NCBI RefSeq assembly: GCF_000208865.1
Contig: NC_018394.1
Location: 3,351,797-3,415,796 of the forward strand
Origin: Neospora caninum Liverpool
Lineage: Eukaryota; Apicomplexa; Conoidasida; Eucoccidiorida; Sarcocystidae
DNA: 64,000 nt
Direction: 5' to 3'
The notes beneath the pieces are model-generated. The model ran no database searches, was not told the origin of the DNA, and saw only the letters and a program-made list of their open reading frames with translations. Made by a program: the position numbers and the translations under genes. This document shows, in pieces, positions 48,406-57,894 of the stretch. How positions within the stretch are numbered: the first letter of the stretch is position 1; every line of letters starts with the position of its first letter.

Positions 48406-51239
48406 TCACATGATAGAGAGAAAGGGCGTGAGCTTCACCGAGGCGATCCTGAATCGAAAAAAAGAGACACACTTCGGCCCAGCCATTTCCCGCGGGAGGC
48501 ACCGTCTTCGAGTCCCCGCTGTGTCGATACAACCATACGCGTGCATCCATATATACCACCCTCTACGTCGATACACCTGTGTATATCCACCTCTGTTGGG
48601 CCGATATATCTATCTCTCTCTATATATATAAGCATGTACAAGGCTGTCTGAGGATAGGCATTCGCATGCATCGGAATCGGCCGTCCCTAAACGGCCTCGA
48701 TCCATGAGGTGTTTTCCGATTTTTGAATGCGATCTCGAGTTCTCGTCAGCTGATTGAGAGGCCCGTTTTGCCTGTTTGGGTCCCCGACTTCACGCGAGAA
48801 GTCAGTGCGAGCTAGGCCAGGACACGCAACCGAAAAACTTCTCATTCTCGATAAGTGTGAATTTTCATCAAGTGTGCCGAGTATTACTGGTTCTGCGTTG
48901 AAAGCTGAAGATATCTACGATATTCTACCGTAAATTTGAACAGAAAGGCCGCGCGTACCTGTTCAGTTCCTTTCGACAGGCCACTGTAGACCAGATGATA
49001 TCCAGCACACCTGTGTACTTCCTGAGCAGTCCGTGCGACTGGAGCACATACACTTCTGTATGCCTCGCCTTCTCTCCAGTTTCTCTGCTGCTTCGCGCGC
49101 GTTTCGAGGCTCCACTCTTTTCGCCCATCTCGGTGGCCGGGCGTTCACAGACGAAAGGCCTTGTCTTTCCTCGAGTTCGCTGCCTCTCGCACAAGAGTCT
49201 GCAAGCGCAGCAGCGAATTGACGGCGCGAAGATGCCCACCATGAACGGGACAGGCAGCAACCAAAGCGACAAAGAAAAGGATGATTCTGCACGCACACGC
49301 CCGTTGTTCCGCTGCATGCGTTTTTCGGGCGATCCGGCTGAGCAAGCTCGGGCATCGGAGGCAAGAGCAGCAGGTAGCTAAGAAGCGAGAGGGAAACTTC
49401 GAGAACGGCCGGGAAAACTGAAGGATTTTTGTATTGCATCTCAGTGGGAGAGAGACCAGCGAAGAGGAAGGTGAAAGGCAACAGCCACGACAGTGATCAC
49501 CCAAGCAAGAGAAATGGGAACGTACCTGACACCGTTGTACACACTGATGTGGTTCGGGTGTCTCGACACTCCGTGGGCATCGAAGGTGAAGATCTGAAAA
49601 AAACACATAGAAACCCCTTTGCGCACTGTGTCGCGCCGTCACGTGCGCTTGTTGCTTCTTGATGCACGCCGCTCCGCATAGAAATGTGTGCGGAAACCTG
49701 TTCCACTGCAGCTATCTATCTCAGCTTGTTGATAACATAGATCGAGATAGATCGGCGCGCCTTTGTGTTTCCTCTCGCCTCCTCTACCTGGATAGTGCCT
49801 CTAAGAAGAACCTGCATCGGTCTGTAGATCTACACACAAGACGTGGAGTGTTCTCTCTGCGAATGCACTTGCCCCGGTGGGGTGAACCGCGTGAACCGCA
49901 TCGCGGCGTCTGGCTGTTGGGTCTTATTTTTTCTCATGTTCTGACAGTTGAGATGTCGTTGCTTTCGGTGAATTCTTCGACGACGTCCGCAACGCGTTCC
50001 GGCGACCAGGGGGCCCATCCATCTTGCAAATCGTCACGGTCCACGACGACAGCCTCCGTTTTGTCAATTCCAAAGAGACTGGCCGCGCTCAGAAACTCTC
50101 TCGATCGGACGCGGCCTTGCCCATCTGCGTTCCCTGAGTGAAAACAGTAAGACGCACGGAGCGGGAAAATGCACACCCGTTCAAAAAAATCGGAGAAACG
50201 CCCCAAATAAGAAGAGGAAGCCGAAGGTGATGGAGAAGGAGAGAGAGAAGAGAGGGGGAAGAAGAAGAGGGAGAAAAAGAAGAGGGAGAAGAAGAGAGGG
50301 AGAAGAAGGATACGCAAAAGAAGGATACGGAGAGGAAGGAGAGGGAGAAGAAGAGGGGAGAAGAAGGATACGGAGAAGAAGGATACGGAGAGGAAGGAGA
50401 GGGAGAAGAAGAGATGGAGAAGAAGGATATGGAGAAGAGGAGAAGGAGAAGAAGGAGAGAGAGGAGAAGAGAGCGAGAAAAAGAGGAGGGAGAAGAGGAG
50501 AGGAACAAGAACGATAGGGAGAAGAGGAAGGAGCGTGGAAGAAAGCAAAGGGGAAGAGCAAAATGGAGAAGGCGAAGTGTGCGAGAATGGCAGCAGAGGA
50601 AAGTGCGAAGGAAGCGACAAGGGAGACATAGCAAGAGGGATTCGCACACGCAGCTCAGGGAAGAGCAGAGAGAGGAGAGACACTTCAGAAGAGCGCAACA
50701 GTTTCTATCCGAAGGGACTTACCTGTGGATAGACACAAGAGGTGAATTTTGACGTGTTCGGGGAAATCACGCAACAGCGCGAGAGTCGGAGTGAAAAACA
50801 TGACTTCATCGTCAGGGTGCGCCACAACGAGGGCGATCCTCAGTTTGTCTGTTTCTGTCGCTGCTTCGCGTTCCTGGTTGTCTCCCCCTCGCGAGCCGCG
50901 TCTTGCCTCGATACTCCCAGTCTCGTCTCTTGTCTCCCGCCCGCTGTGTCCCTTTGTTCCTTCTCCATCTTCTGTTCGTCGCACACAAGTGGAGTCGGTC
51001 GCCGCCTTGTCAGGGCTCTCTTTCCTGCTCAGCAGCTCCAGAAGGAAACGCCGCGCATGCGAAGCCTGCGCGTGTAGGAGAATGGAAAGGAAGCAAACTG
51101 CGAGGGAGAGAAGCGGAAGGAGAAGAAGAAAAACGTCGACTTGAGAGTCAACAGAAAAAAGCTGTAGCGGACCCCACAAAAACCTCGAAGACTGCGAAGG
51201 CACAGACGTTCGCGCCATGCGGCGCTGTAGCCTCTCCAT
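48406..51239 (-). CDS. PIGL: GlcNAc-phosphatidylinositol de-N-acetylase (PIG-L)
   Basis: Catalyses the second step of GPI-anchor synthesis, removing the acetyl group from GlcNAc-PI on the cytosolic face of the ER. Minus-strand exons 50723-51239, 49946-50133, 49526-49593, 48959-49198 and 48406-48448 sum to 1056 nt in frame, 351 residues. A membrane anchor spans residues ~34-55 (VDVFLLLLPLLSLAVCFLSILL). The metal-binding AHPDDE motif (ALVVAHPDDEVMFF) is near residue 141, then LLCLSTGNADGQGRVRSREF and the second metal motif in FDAHGVSRHPNHISVYNG. VYVLQSHGLLRKYTGVLDI is the typical C-terminal block. Low-complexity inserts follow the anchor and precede the last block, making it longer than the ~250-residue animal enzyme. 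I chose the Met at 51239 because it directly precedes the anchor; upstream the frame runs through a repeat. The last 14-residue exon (ending LTPFLSIM) is the least certain. Confidence 0.88.
50220..50530. repeat. Polypurine tract (GAGAAGAAGG-type) in PIG-L intron 1
   Basis: About 300 bases of almost pure A and G on the plus strand, built from overlapping gagaagaagg, gagagggagaagaag and ggatacggag units. On the transcribed strand of PIG-L it is an extended pyrimidine run inside the first intron. It generates long spurious Ser/Leu/Phe open frames on the minus strand. Confidence 0.95.
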
Positions 51240-54048
51240 CGGAGACAGAGAGAAAGAGCGCGCGAGAAGACGAGAACAAGAGCGAGACAAGAGAGAGACA
51301 GAGGGGAAGAAAGGCGGCTGTGCGAGAAAGAGAGAATGAGAGAAAGAGAGAATGAGAGAAGGGAAGGAAAGAGAGAATGAGAGAAGGGAAGGAAAGAGAG
51401 AATGAGAGAAGGGAAGGAAAGAGAGAATGAGAGAAGGGAAGGAAAGAGAGAATGAGAGAAGGGAAGAAAAAGACAGCAAGACAGAGACAGAAAGGGAGAG
51501 ACAGAGAGGACGACAGCCAGAGGAAGGGAGAAGAAGTGCGTAACAGAGCGAGGTGAGGCCAAGACGGGGAAAAGAAGAGAGAACGAGAAGACTCACGAGA
51601 ATACAGATGCGAACTGGCGATAAGTTTGGAGAGACGTGTCCCAATCTCGTCTCGCCGTTTTCCTCCACAGAGTTAGCATCGGCGACAGACGTGCAAGTGT
51701 GCGAAAAAAATTTCCCTGGTTTCAGAAATCGGAAAAGCACAGACGTCCGCTTCGAGGAGTAGGACACGAAGAGAAACAGACCGCGAGGAGACACACACGC
51801 GCGTACGCGAAAGCGAAGACACCGGAGACAGCGCGGAAGGGCCGGCGGCGGCGGGGTAAAGCAGTTCTCGAGCTATTTGCTCGAAAGTGTAAAAGAAGGA
51901 AAATCGTTCTAGCAAATGGTTTTCTATTTTCAAACAGAAAATATCGATTACTCTAGCAAGACGATCCTTTTTCTCAGGACTGCGCGCAACTCTCACAGCC
52001 GATGGACGGAGCTGGGGAGCCCGACTGTCTCCGCGGGAGTCTCCTTTCTCAATCCAGAAAACGCCGGAAGAGAGTTGCTCGACTCCGACAGAAAGAGACG
52101 CTCTAGGTCGAGCCTCGAAACTGTCTCCTCGGGGCCGTTGTAGACTTTCCCTTCAACTCCTTTCTTTGGTAGCCCCGTGGAAACGGGTAGGGAGACGCCT
52201 CTCGACGTCGGCTCCGACGCACTGGACCCGCGGCAAATTCTCCAAGTTACTGCGAACCTCCACGAGCGGCGTTCCGCTTTCATACGCCAGAGATGCACTT
52301 TCTGTTGCTCGACGGGAAACAAAACATTCGTCACACATCCTCACAGTATACAGGAGTTGACAATTCCCCATATATGTATATACATGTATATATAATGAAT
52401 GTGCCTCAGCATGCATGTGTAGAAGCGACTATGCATTTGGGGATATGCATTTACATTTTTACCTGCATGTCCATTTGCTTGGTTGACCACGTGTAGATAT
52501 GTGCGTAGGCATGCATCTAGAGGCACGGCTGTATATCTCACCGTCTCAAGCCATCTCCAGAAGGGAAAAGAATGGCGAGTTGCTCGTTTCATTCGTGTCT
52601 TTCCTCCCTTCGCCTCCTCCCATACATCCTAAGACAAAGAACATGTATACAGGTGAAAAATACATGTACATATATGCATCTCTCTGTCTCCTCGCGAGGG
52701 CAGAACCCTGCGAATGCCGGGTGTCTCTCTCTCGCTGTGTATGTGCATCGGAGCACACATTGAGATGTAAGTGTGGAGGTTTCTGCGAACTCAAGAAGCG
52801 CCACGGCTGAGAGTCTCTGTGAAGTGTGCGTGCCTAGGAATCAACCGCAGAATTTAACCCCGGGAGCGGCTGGCAACCAATGTGCGAACAGAACACTTCG
52901 TCTTGGTGAAACAGTCACTTTCGAAAATCACATCCCTTCGTTTCTTCACCCTGCATTCTTGTGTGTTGCCGAGGCGAAGACCGTCCTGCCAAGAAACGCA
53001 TGCGTCTGCAGCGCTCTCACAAACCCGTTGGAGATAAGAAATCAAGAAAGCTGAGTGCTGCGAAACACCGCCTGTTCCGGAGGAAGCTGCCCGGCCGCGT
53101 GCCTCCGAACGCCTTTCTGGTTCGTCTTATATTCGGAAAAGGGGAGCCCCAGCCGCTACGTGGCGCGCAGGAAAAGGCTGGTGTTGCTTCACGGGCGGTA
53201 TCTGTCTGCCGGTCGGGCTCGTGTGGCAAATCGGAAGATTTCCGAGACACGAAAGGGGAAAAAGGGAGCAAAAGTTCTCTTCGCTGCATGCGGCGCCAAC
53301 GCAGAGCTAGCGACGAGGTTCTCGTCGGAACTTTCGAACTAAGCGGACCCCCTTTACAACCTCATCCGCAAGGGCCATACAATGCAGCACGCGCCGGCAG
53401 AGGCAAGCATATATGTACATATGTACACATATACATATACAGGGATACGAATCTATGTGGATCTGCGTTTCTACTTATCCGTATGTGTACACATCTGTAC
53501 CTCTCCATGAACTTCCAATCCATACATATACACATATATATTATATATGTATGTATATGTATGTATATGTATATATATGTATATACATGTATATATATGT
53601 ATATATACGTATATATATATATGTATCTATATGTATATGTATTATTTCTGTGGTGAAAACGTGCGTTGCACACACAGTCTCAGCGAGTAGAGAACAGGCT
53701 GTCAAACCTGTTCGTGAGGTGAAAATGCTGGAGAGAGGAGTCGGTTTGGAACCGATCGCTGTGCAGGGCGTGGAACCTGAGAGAAACGAATGAATGTTGG
53801 GGATCCTAGAAGTCCCGAGGAATAGAGACACACCACCAACCCACATTCCTCGCGTGTGTGCGAAACAGCTTCTTCCTAAACCCTTCCCTTTCTCCAAATG
53901 CTGCCCTTGAATCGAAGCAGGTGTCCCTTCTCGTTTCTGCGCATCCTTTCCCTCTCTCCTCCTTCCACCACTGTTCTCTTCTCGTTTCTTTCTTCGCTTC
54001 TCGCTTGTCGCGCCAACAAACGTGCGCTGACTCGTCTCCTTCCTTAGT
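51240..54048. other. Intergenic stretch between SDHAF2 and PIG-L
   Basis: About 2.8 kb between two minus-strand genes. It holds the PIG-L 5' region with the 25-bp repeat at 51346-51470, several short TA/GTATA tracts (52370-52395, 53540-53640), and the SDHAF2 3' UTR. A 231-codon plus-strand open frame at 52961-53656 has a basic N-terminal half but ends in repeat-encoded Tyr/Ile. I do not regard it as a gene. Confidence 0.55.
51346..51470. repeat. 25-bp purine minisatellite, about five copies, upstream of PIG-L start
   Basis: The unit begins gagagaatga and recurs at 51346, 51371, 51396, 51421 and 51446, with near-perfect copies. It is all purine except for a single T per unit. It lies about 0.1 kb upstream of the chosen PIG-L initiator, so it is probably in the 5' UTR or promoter. 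Because 25 is not a multiple of three, each copy shifts the frame, yet the minus strand stays open in the PIG-L frame throughout. Confidence 0.95.
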
Positions 54049-54724
54049 TTATGGAGTTTCTTCGTTCGGCTGCGGCAGCCGCGCCTCCACGAAGGCGCTG
54101 AGTTTCTTCCACTGCGACAACTCGGCAAACTGCGCCGGCGCCGGCGCACGTTTCCAGTCTTTCCCGATCAAGCAGTCGTACAAAACCACGTTCTCCGCTG
54201 CCAAAATCTGCTCCAGTTCCTCCACTTCCTGCAGAGAGACACCCACAGGAGACACAGAGACACCTCACAAGAGACACAGAGACACCTGGGCGCGTTGTCA
54301 GTCGAGGGCCTCGCCGCGACGAACGGACAAGAGGCGACGCGCCGCGCGAGGACACAACATGGAGGCGGGCAAACAGACAGACGGGAAAAATGAGTAAGAC
54401 TCTTTGCCTGCCTCGTTCTAAAAGCATCGTCCCTCTTAGAGTCTCAAGGCACGCACGTGATGTAGGTACATATGCTTAGGTGTACAAATATGGTAAATCG
54501 CGCATGTTTCCAAGGACGTCTTTCACAGTTAGCTCATGCCTTTTCAACTACCGTGTTTCCTAGCGATGTTCACCAAGAGAAGGCTCAGATATGTTCTCAC
54601 ATTTCGAGAGCGAGAGAAAGGCAGAGAGCGATGCGAGCGCACGGACATAAGAGACATACAAATATATACACGTGTCTCTTTGTGTGGGCGCAGGCACCGC
54701 TCGACGACATACAGATACATGTAC

Positions 54725-54755
<31 letters not shown>

Positions 54756-55692
54756 CGCATACAAACATATTCATATATATATATATATATATATATGCCG
54801 ATTTTTTGGTGTGTTTTGTCGCTCTCTTAGGGCAGAGTTGACTAACCCCGGGAGACATAGTGGGGACCGCCTGGTCACAGTAGGCTCCAAGAAGCAAGTC
54901 TAGCTCCACCCAGCCTCTCTACGAGAACAGCAAAGACAGAGAATGTGGCGATGCCGTGAGATGGAGGCGAGGGCCGAAGCGCGAAAGGAAGCGGCATGAA
55001 CCGTTCACGAGAGGGTGGACAGAACAACCCGAAACCGGAGCATGATCGAGAGAACCTGGTGCCTGGTGTCAAGGCCGCGTTTGGACGACGCTCAGGCGCC
55101 TCCTTTTCCCGCAGACGGGCGCGGCGTCGCCACATGCAGGGACGCCTATCTCTGCGAAAGAGCAGTTCTTGGGACTGATGCGCGTGGAAGGAGCAGAACT
55201 CCCTTTTTGGAGCCGAGGCTTGAGATCAAGAGGCTGCGCCTCCCCGAGGAGAACTGGCGCGGTTCTTTTTTTCCTCACCTGCTTAGCTCGATACATCAGA
55301 CGCTTCAGCCTCTCGGAGTCGCGAATGACGGAGTTCTCGTCTAGCCCGCAAATGCCGTCTTTGAGGGAGAGAGAGGAGAAACATCGCCAAGCCGCGAGAA
55401 TTGAAGCTCGTCGGCGAGAACCAGAGAAAGAAGAGAAAGAAGAGGGAGAAGAGAGAGAAGAGGGAGAAGAGGAAGAAGAGGGAGAAGAAAGAGAAGAGGG
55501 ACAGCGAGAATGAGAAGAGGGAGAGGACAGAAGAGGGGAGGCAAGAGATCGAGCGAGGGGAGGAGGCGGCGGGCGAGCCGACGCGCAGGCCGAACGAGAG
55601 ACAGAACAACAGAGGCGAGCTCGAGACTGCAAAAGAGCGCCCGGGCGCGGAGGAAGCAGAGACAGAGAAACAGAGCGAACGCAGCTTGCCAT
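54049..55692 (-). CDS. SDHAF2: Succinate dehydrogenase assembly factor 2 (SDH5/SDHAF2)
   Basis: A mitochondrial factor needed for covalent FAD attachment to the succinate dehydrogenase flavoprotein. Exons 55279-55692, 54847-54918 and 54049-54228 on the minus strand give 666 nt, 221 residues, all phase 0. The start MASCVRSVSLSLLPPRPG is Arg/Ser-rich and lacks acidic residues, as expected for a mitochondrial presequence; a long Ser/Pro tract follows. The family core begins at DSERLKRLMYRAKQ. The signature RGWVELDLLLGAYCDQ is formed exactly across the 55279/54918 junction, and EVEELEQILAAENVVLYDCL with a C-terminal QWKKLSAFVEARLP completes the Sdh5 fold. The Ser tract is encoded by a TCC/TCT-rich (purine on the plus strand) microsatellite. 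The presequence could be cleaved before or after that tract. The start codon is chosen as the Met that gives a basic leader; the frame stays open upstream. Confidence 0.9.
54729..54797. repeat. AT dinucleotide tracts in the second SDHAF2 intron
   Basis: Two alternating AT runs of about 25 bases each (54729-54755 and 54773-54797) are separated by a short spacer, in the intron between exons 2 and 3. Confidence 0.9.
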
Positions 55693-56778
55693 TGTTTCTG
55701 ACACCGGGGGAAAAGGAGTCGGAAAAACCGAAAAGATGTCAAAAACAGAAGAGAGAAAACGAGGGATGAGACGAAAAAAGGTGCACCGGGAGAAAGGACA
55801 ACAGGTGAGAGACAGGGAGACACAGCGCGTGCGCAGAAGAAAACAGAGAGCGGACAGGCTACAGGGGGGTGATGCAGGCAACGCGAAAAGATAAGAGACC
55901 TCAAAGGGAGAGAGGAAAAAATCGGAACGAATAAAAAGGAAAGGACAGTGACAGAAAAGAAGAAAAGAGAGACTCCGACGACTGAAAGCCGAAGCGAATG
56001 CATGCTGCAGCAGGAAAAAGAGACAGCGTGTGAAACCACAGCGTGACGTCGTTCTGACCCTTCTCTCTGTTTCCGTTATTTTCGTTCTCCATATGCTGAC
56101 AAAAAGAGAGTGGCAGCGTCTAACAAAAAGAGTTCCTCTCTGTAGCCAAATGGTTTCTCTCCGTTTTGGACATGGTCTCACCTAAACACAGACAGATATG
56201 CCATGCCTACTTGCACGCCTCGAATATGCATTTATATGCATCTACATATGTTCACATTGAGATATATGTGAAGGAATCCAAGGGACTTCCTGTTTCATTA
56301 ACCAAGTCATAAGACGCTTCTGAGATGAGACCACCAAGGAAAACTTGTGGAAACAGTTTGGCCTTGCGACTCCGACTGTCGTTTCAAGGCTCTCCCAGAT
56401 GTGTGTCGCTCGACAGACGAGGTACACACTTTGTTGCCGTCTATGCCTTTCAGGCGCACGGTCTTGGTCGCCTCCATTAAAGTGTTCGAAAGATGTTTTC
56501 GGCTGGAAAACTTTTTGCTGTCCCTGGCGCGTCTGGGGGGGGGGGGGCGCCAGCAATTCAATCGGCGCTGTTTTTTGCGAAAACGACTCTAGACTGACGA
56601 GGCAAATGCAGAAGAGAGAAAACCCAACCGTATCCGTCCATGATTTTGTGGAAAAATGCGCGTTTCTGTGGACGGCACTCGAAAAAAGCGCCGAGATCCC
56701 CAAACTCCCTTGTCGAGAGTTGCTGTAAAACTCTAGCTGTGGACATGGCGAGACAGCCTCAAGAGAAGTCGCTTTTTT

Positions 56779-56838
56779 CACCGGGAAAGACCTATTCTCA
56801 CCGGGAAAGACCTATTCTCACCGGGAAGGACCTATACG
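56779..56838. repeat. 20-bp tandem repeat, three copies
   Basis: The unit ccgggaaagacctattctca starts at 56781, 56801 and 56821. The first two copies are identical and the third diverges at one internal base and at its end. It is non-coding as far as can be judged. Confidence 0.95.
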
Positions 56839-57186
56839 TGACGCTGGGGATTCGGTCAAGCAGTTCACCACAGAACACCTCTTTTTGTCAAACCGACGAC
56901 ACAGGCAAACTGGGAATTCCCGCTTCTACACTACGGGAGGAGATACGCATACCACTTCATTTCACACTTTGCCGTTTTGGGGGCATCGAACAGCGTCGCC
57001 TTGGCGCCCTATGAGTGCTTCCTCAAGCCTCTTTCGCGAAAATGTTCGTCCTGTCTGCCTCTCCTGCGTTTGCGTATCCCGATGCCTTCATGCGCGCGCG
57101 ATTCAGGAATACATTTAGAGTATCTCCAAACATCTCTTTACCAAGGTAAGTCCACATAGAGCTGCTAATAGTGTCAAAAATTGGGA

Positions 57187-57381
57187 CACAGACTGTACCT
57201 CGCAGGCTGGGCAGTCGGGCCGCTGTTTCCTTTGAAGAACAGCGGTTTCGCGAACAAAGATGGCGCACGTCTCATCGATTTCGAGTTTGTCGGTGCATGC
57301 ACATCCCAAAAGTGGTTTAGCTAAAGGAAAGGCGCAACGTGGGCAAACGTTCAGTCTGGAGTGTGTGAAGGATACCGGAAG
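57187..57381 (-). CDS. Possible exon with paired cysteines (zinc-binding-like), gene not resolved
   Basis: A minus-strand segment reads as protein and contains CPRC near its beginning, then CAC, then CPAC just before a gtacag donor. The spacing would suit a small zinc-binding fold. An upstream acceptor (ttctaacag) is available near 57380. Downstream, a further segment (GKEMFGDTLNVFLNRARMK, then a stop near 57023) could be the last exon, but the phase does not fit the simplest join. Function unknown. It might be a separate small gene between the coiled-coil gene and SDHAF2. Confidence 0.3.
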
Positions 57382-57894
57382 GGATGCTGTTAGAACGCGT
57401 TTTGCTCTCCAGCAAGGCAGAGCCTTCGAGAAGGGTCAGCGATCACACCGAGGTTCGTTTCTCGGTTCAAATGGTCCGTTTAAAGACGCGCAGTCCCACC
57501 GTGTTTTTTATTGGGGAGCGGAAATTCCCGCCTCTATACACTCGCGACAGCCTCGGCTGACCACGGGACACACACAGGAAATGACCCAGCCCGCGCAGAA
57601 GTGGAACTGCACACGCCTTGCGCACATCCCTTTTTGCGAGAAGAAAGTTCGCTTCCCTCCCGACTCGAAAAACACAACGAGCACAAACAAGAACATGCAC
57701 TGCAGAGAGACACACACATACAGACCACGAAGAGATTTTTGAGACCACGCACACCAACGAGCCGCGCAGAGAGAAAAAGAAGTTCGCCCAGAAACGGTTT
57801 TCGGCGCAGTCAGAAATTTCTTCGGCGAGGCACACACCGCCGCTTCGCCGTGAACACACTGAACGCGGTTTAGAGAGAGGCAGGGGTGGAGGTT

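Larger units (their letters stand above)
55693..57894. other. Stretch between coiled-coil gene and SDHAF2, with one possible zinc-binding exon
   Basis: About 2.2 kb on the minus-strand side between two genes in the same direction. The right part has an exon-like minus-strand segment with paired cysteines (about 57187-57381, listed separately). It also contains a three-copy 20-bp repeat at 56779-56838 and an uninterrupted G run of about 14 near 56537. The left part is the SDHAF2 5' region. I cannot assemble a full gene here. Confidence 0.5.

Noticed and set aside
50181..50752. Several long ORFs on both strands within the purine tract
   Set aside because: They are direct translations of the simple repeat in PIG-L intron 1 (Ser/Leu/Phe on minus, Lys/Arg/Glu on plus).
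52961..53656. 231-codon plus-strand ORF
   Set aside because: The second half is translation of GTATA/TA microsatellite (Tyr/Ile runs). The first half is basic but unrecognised, with no splice or start-context support.
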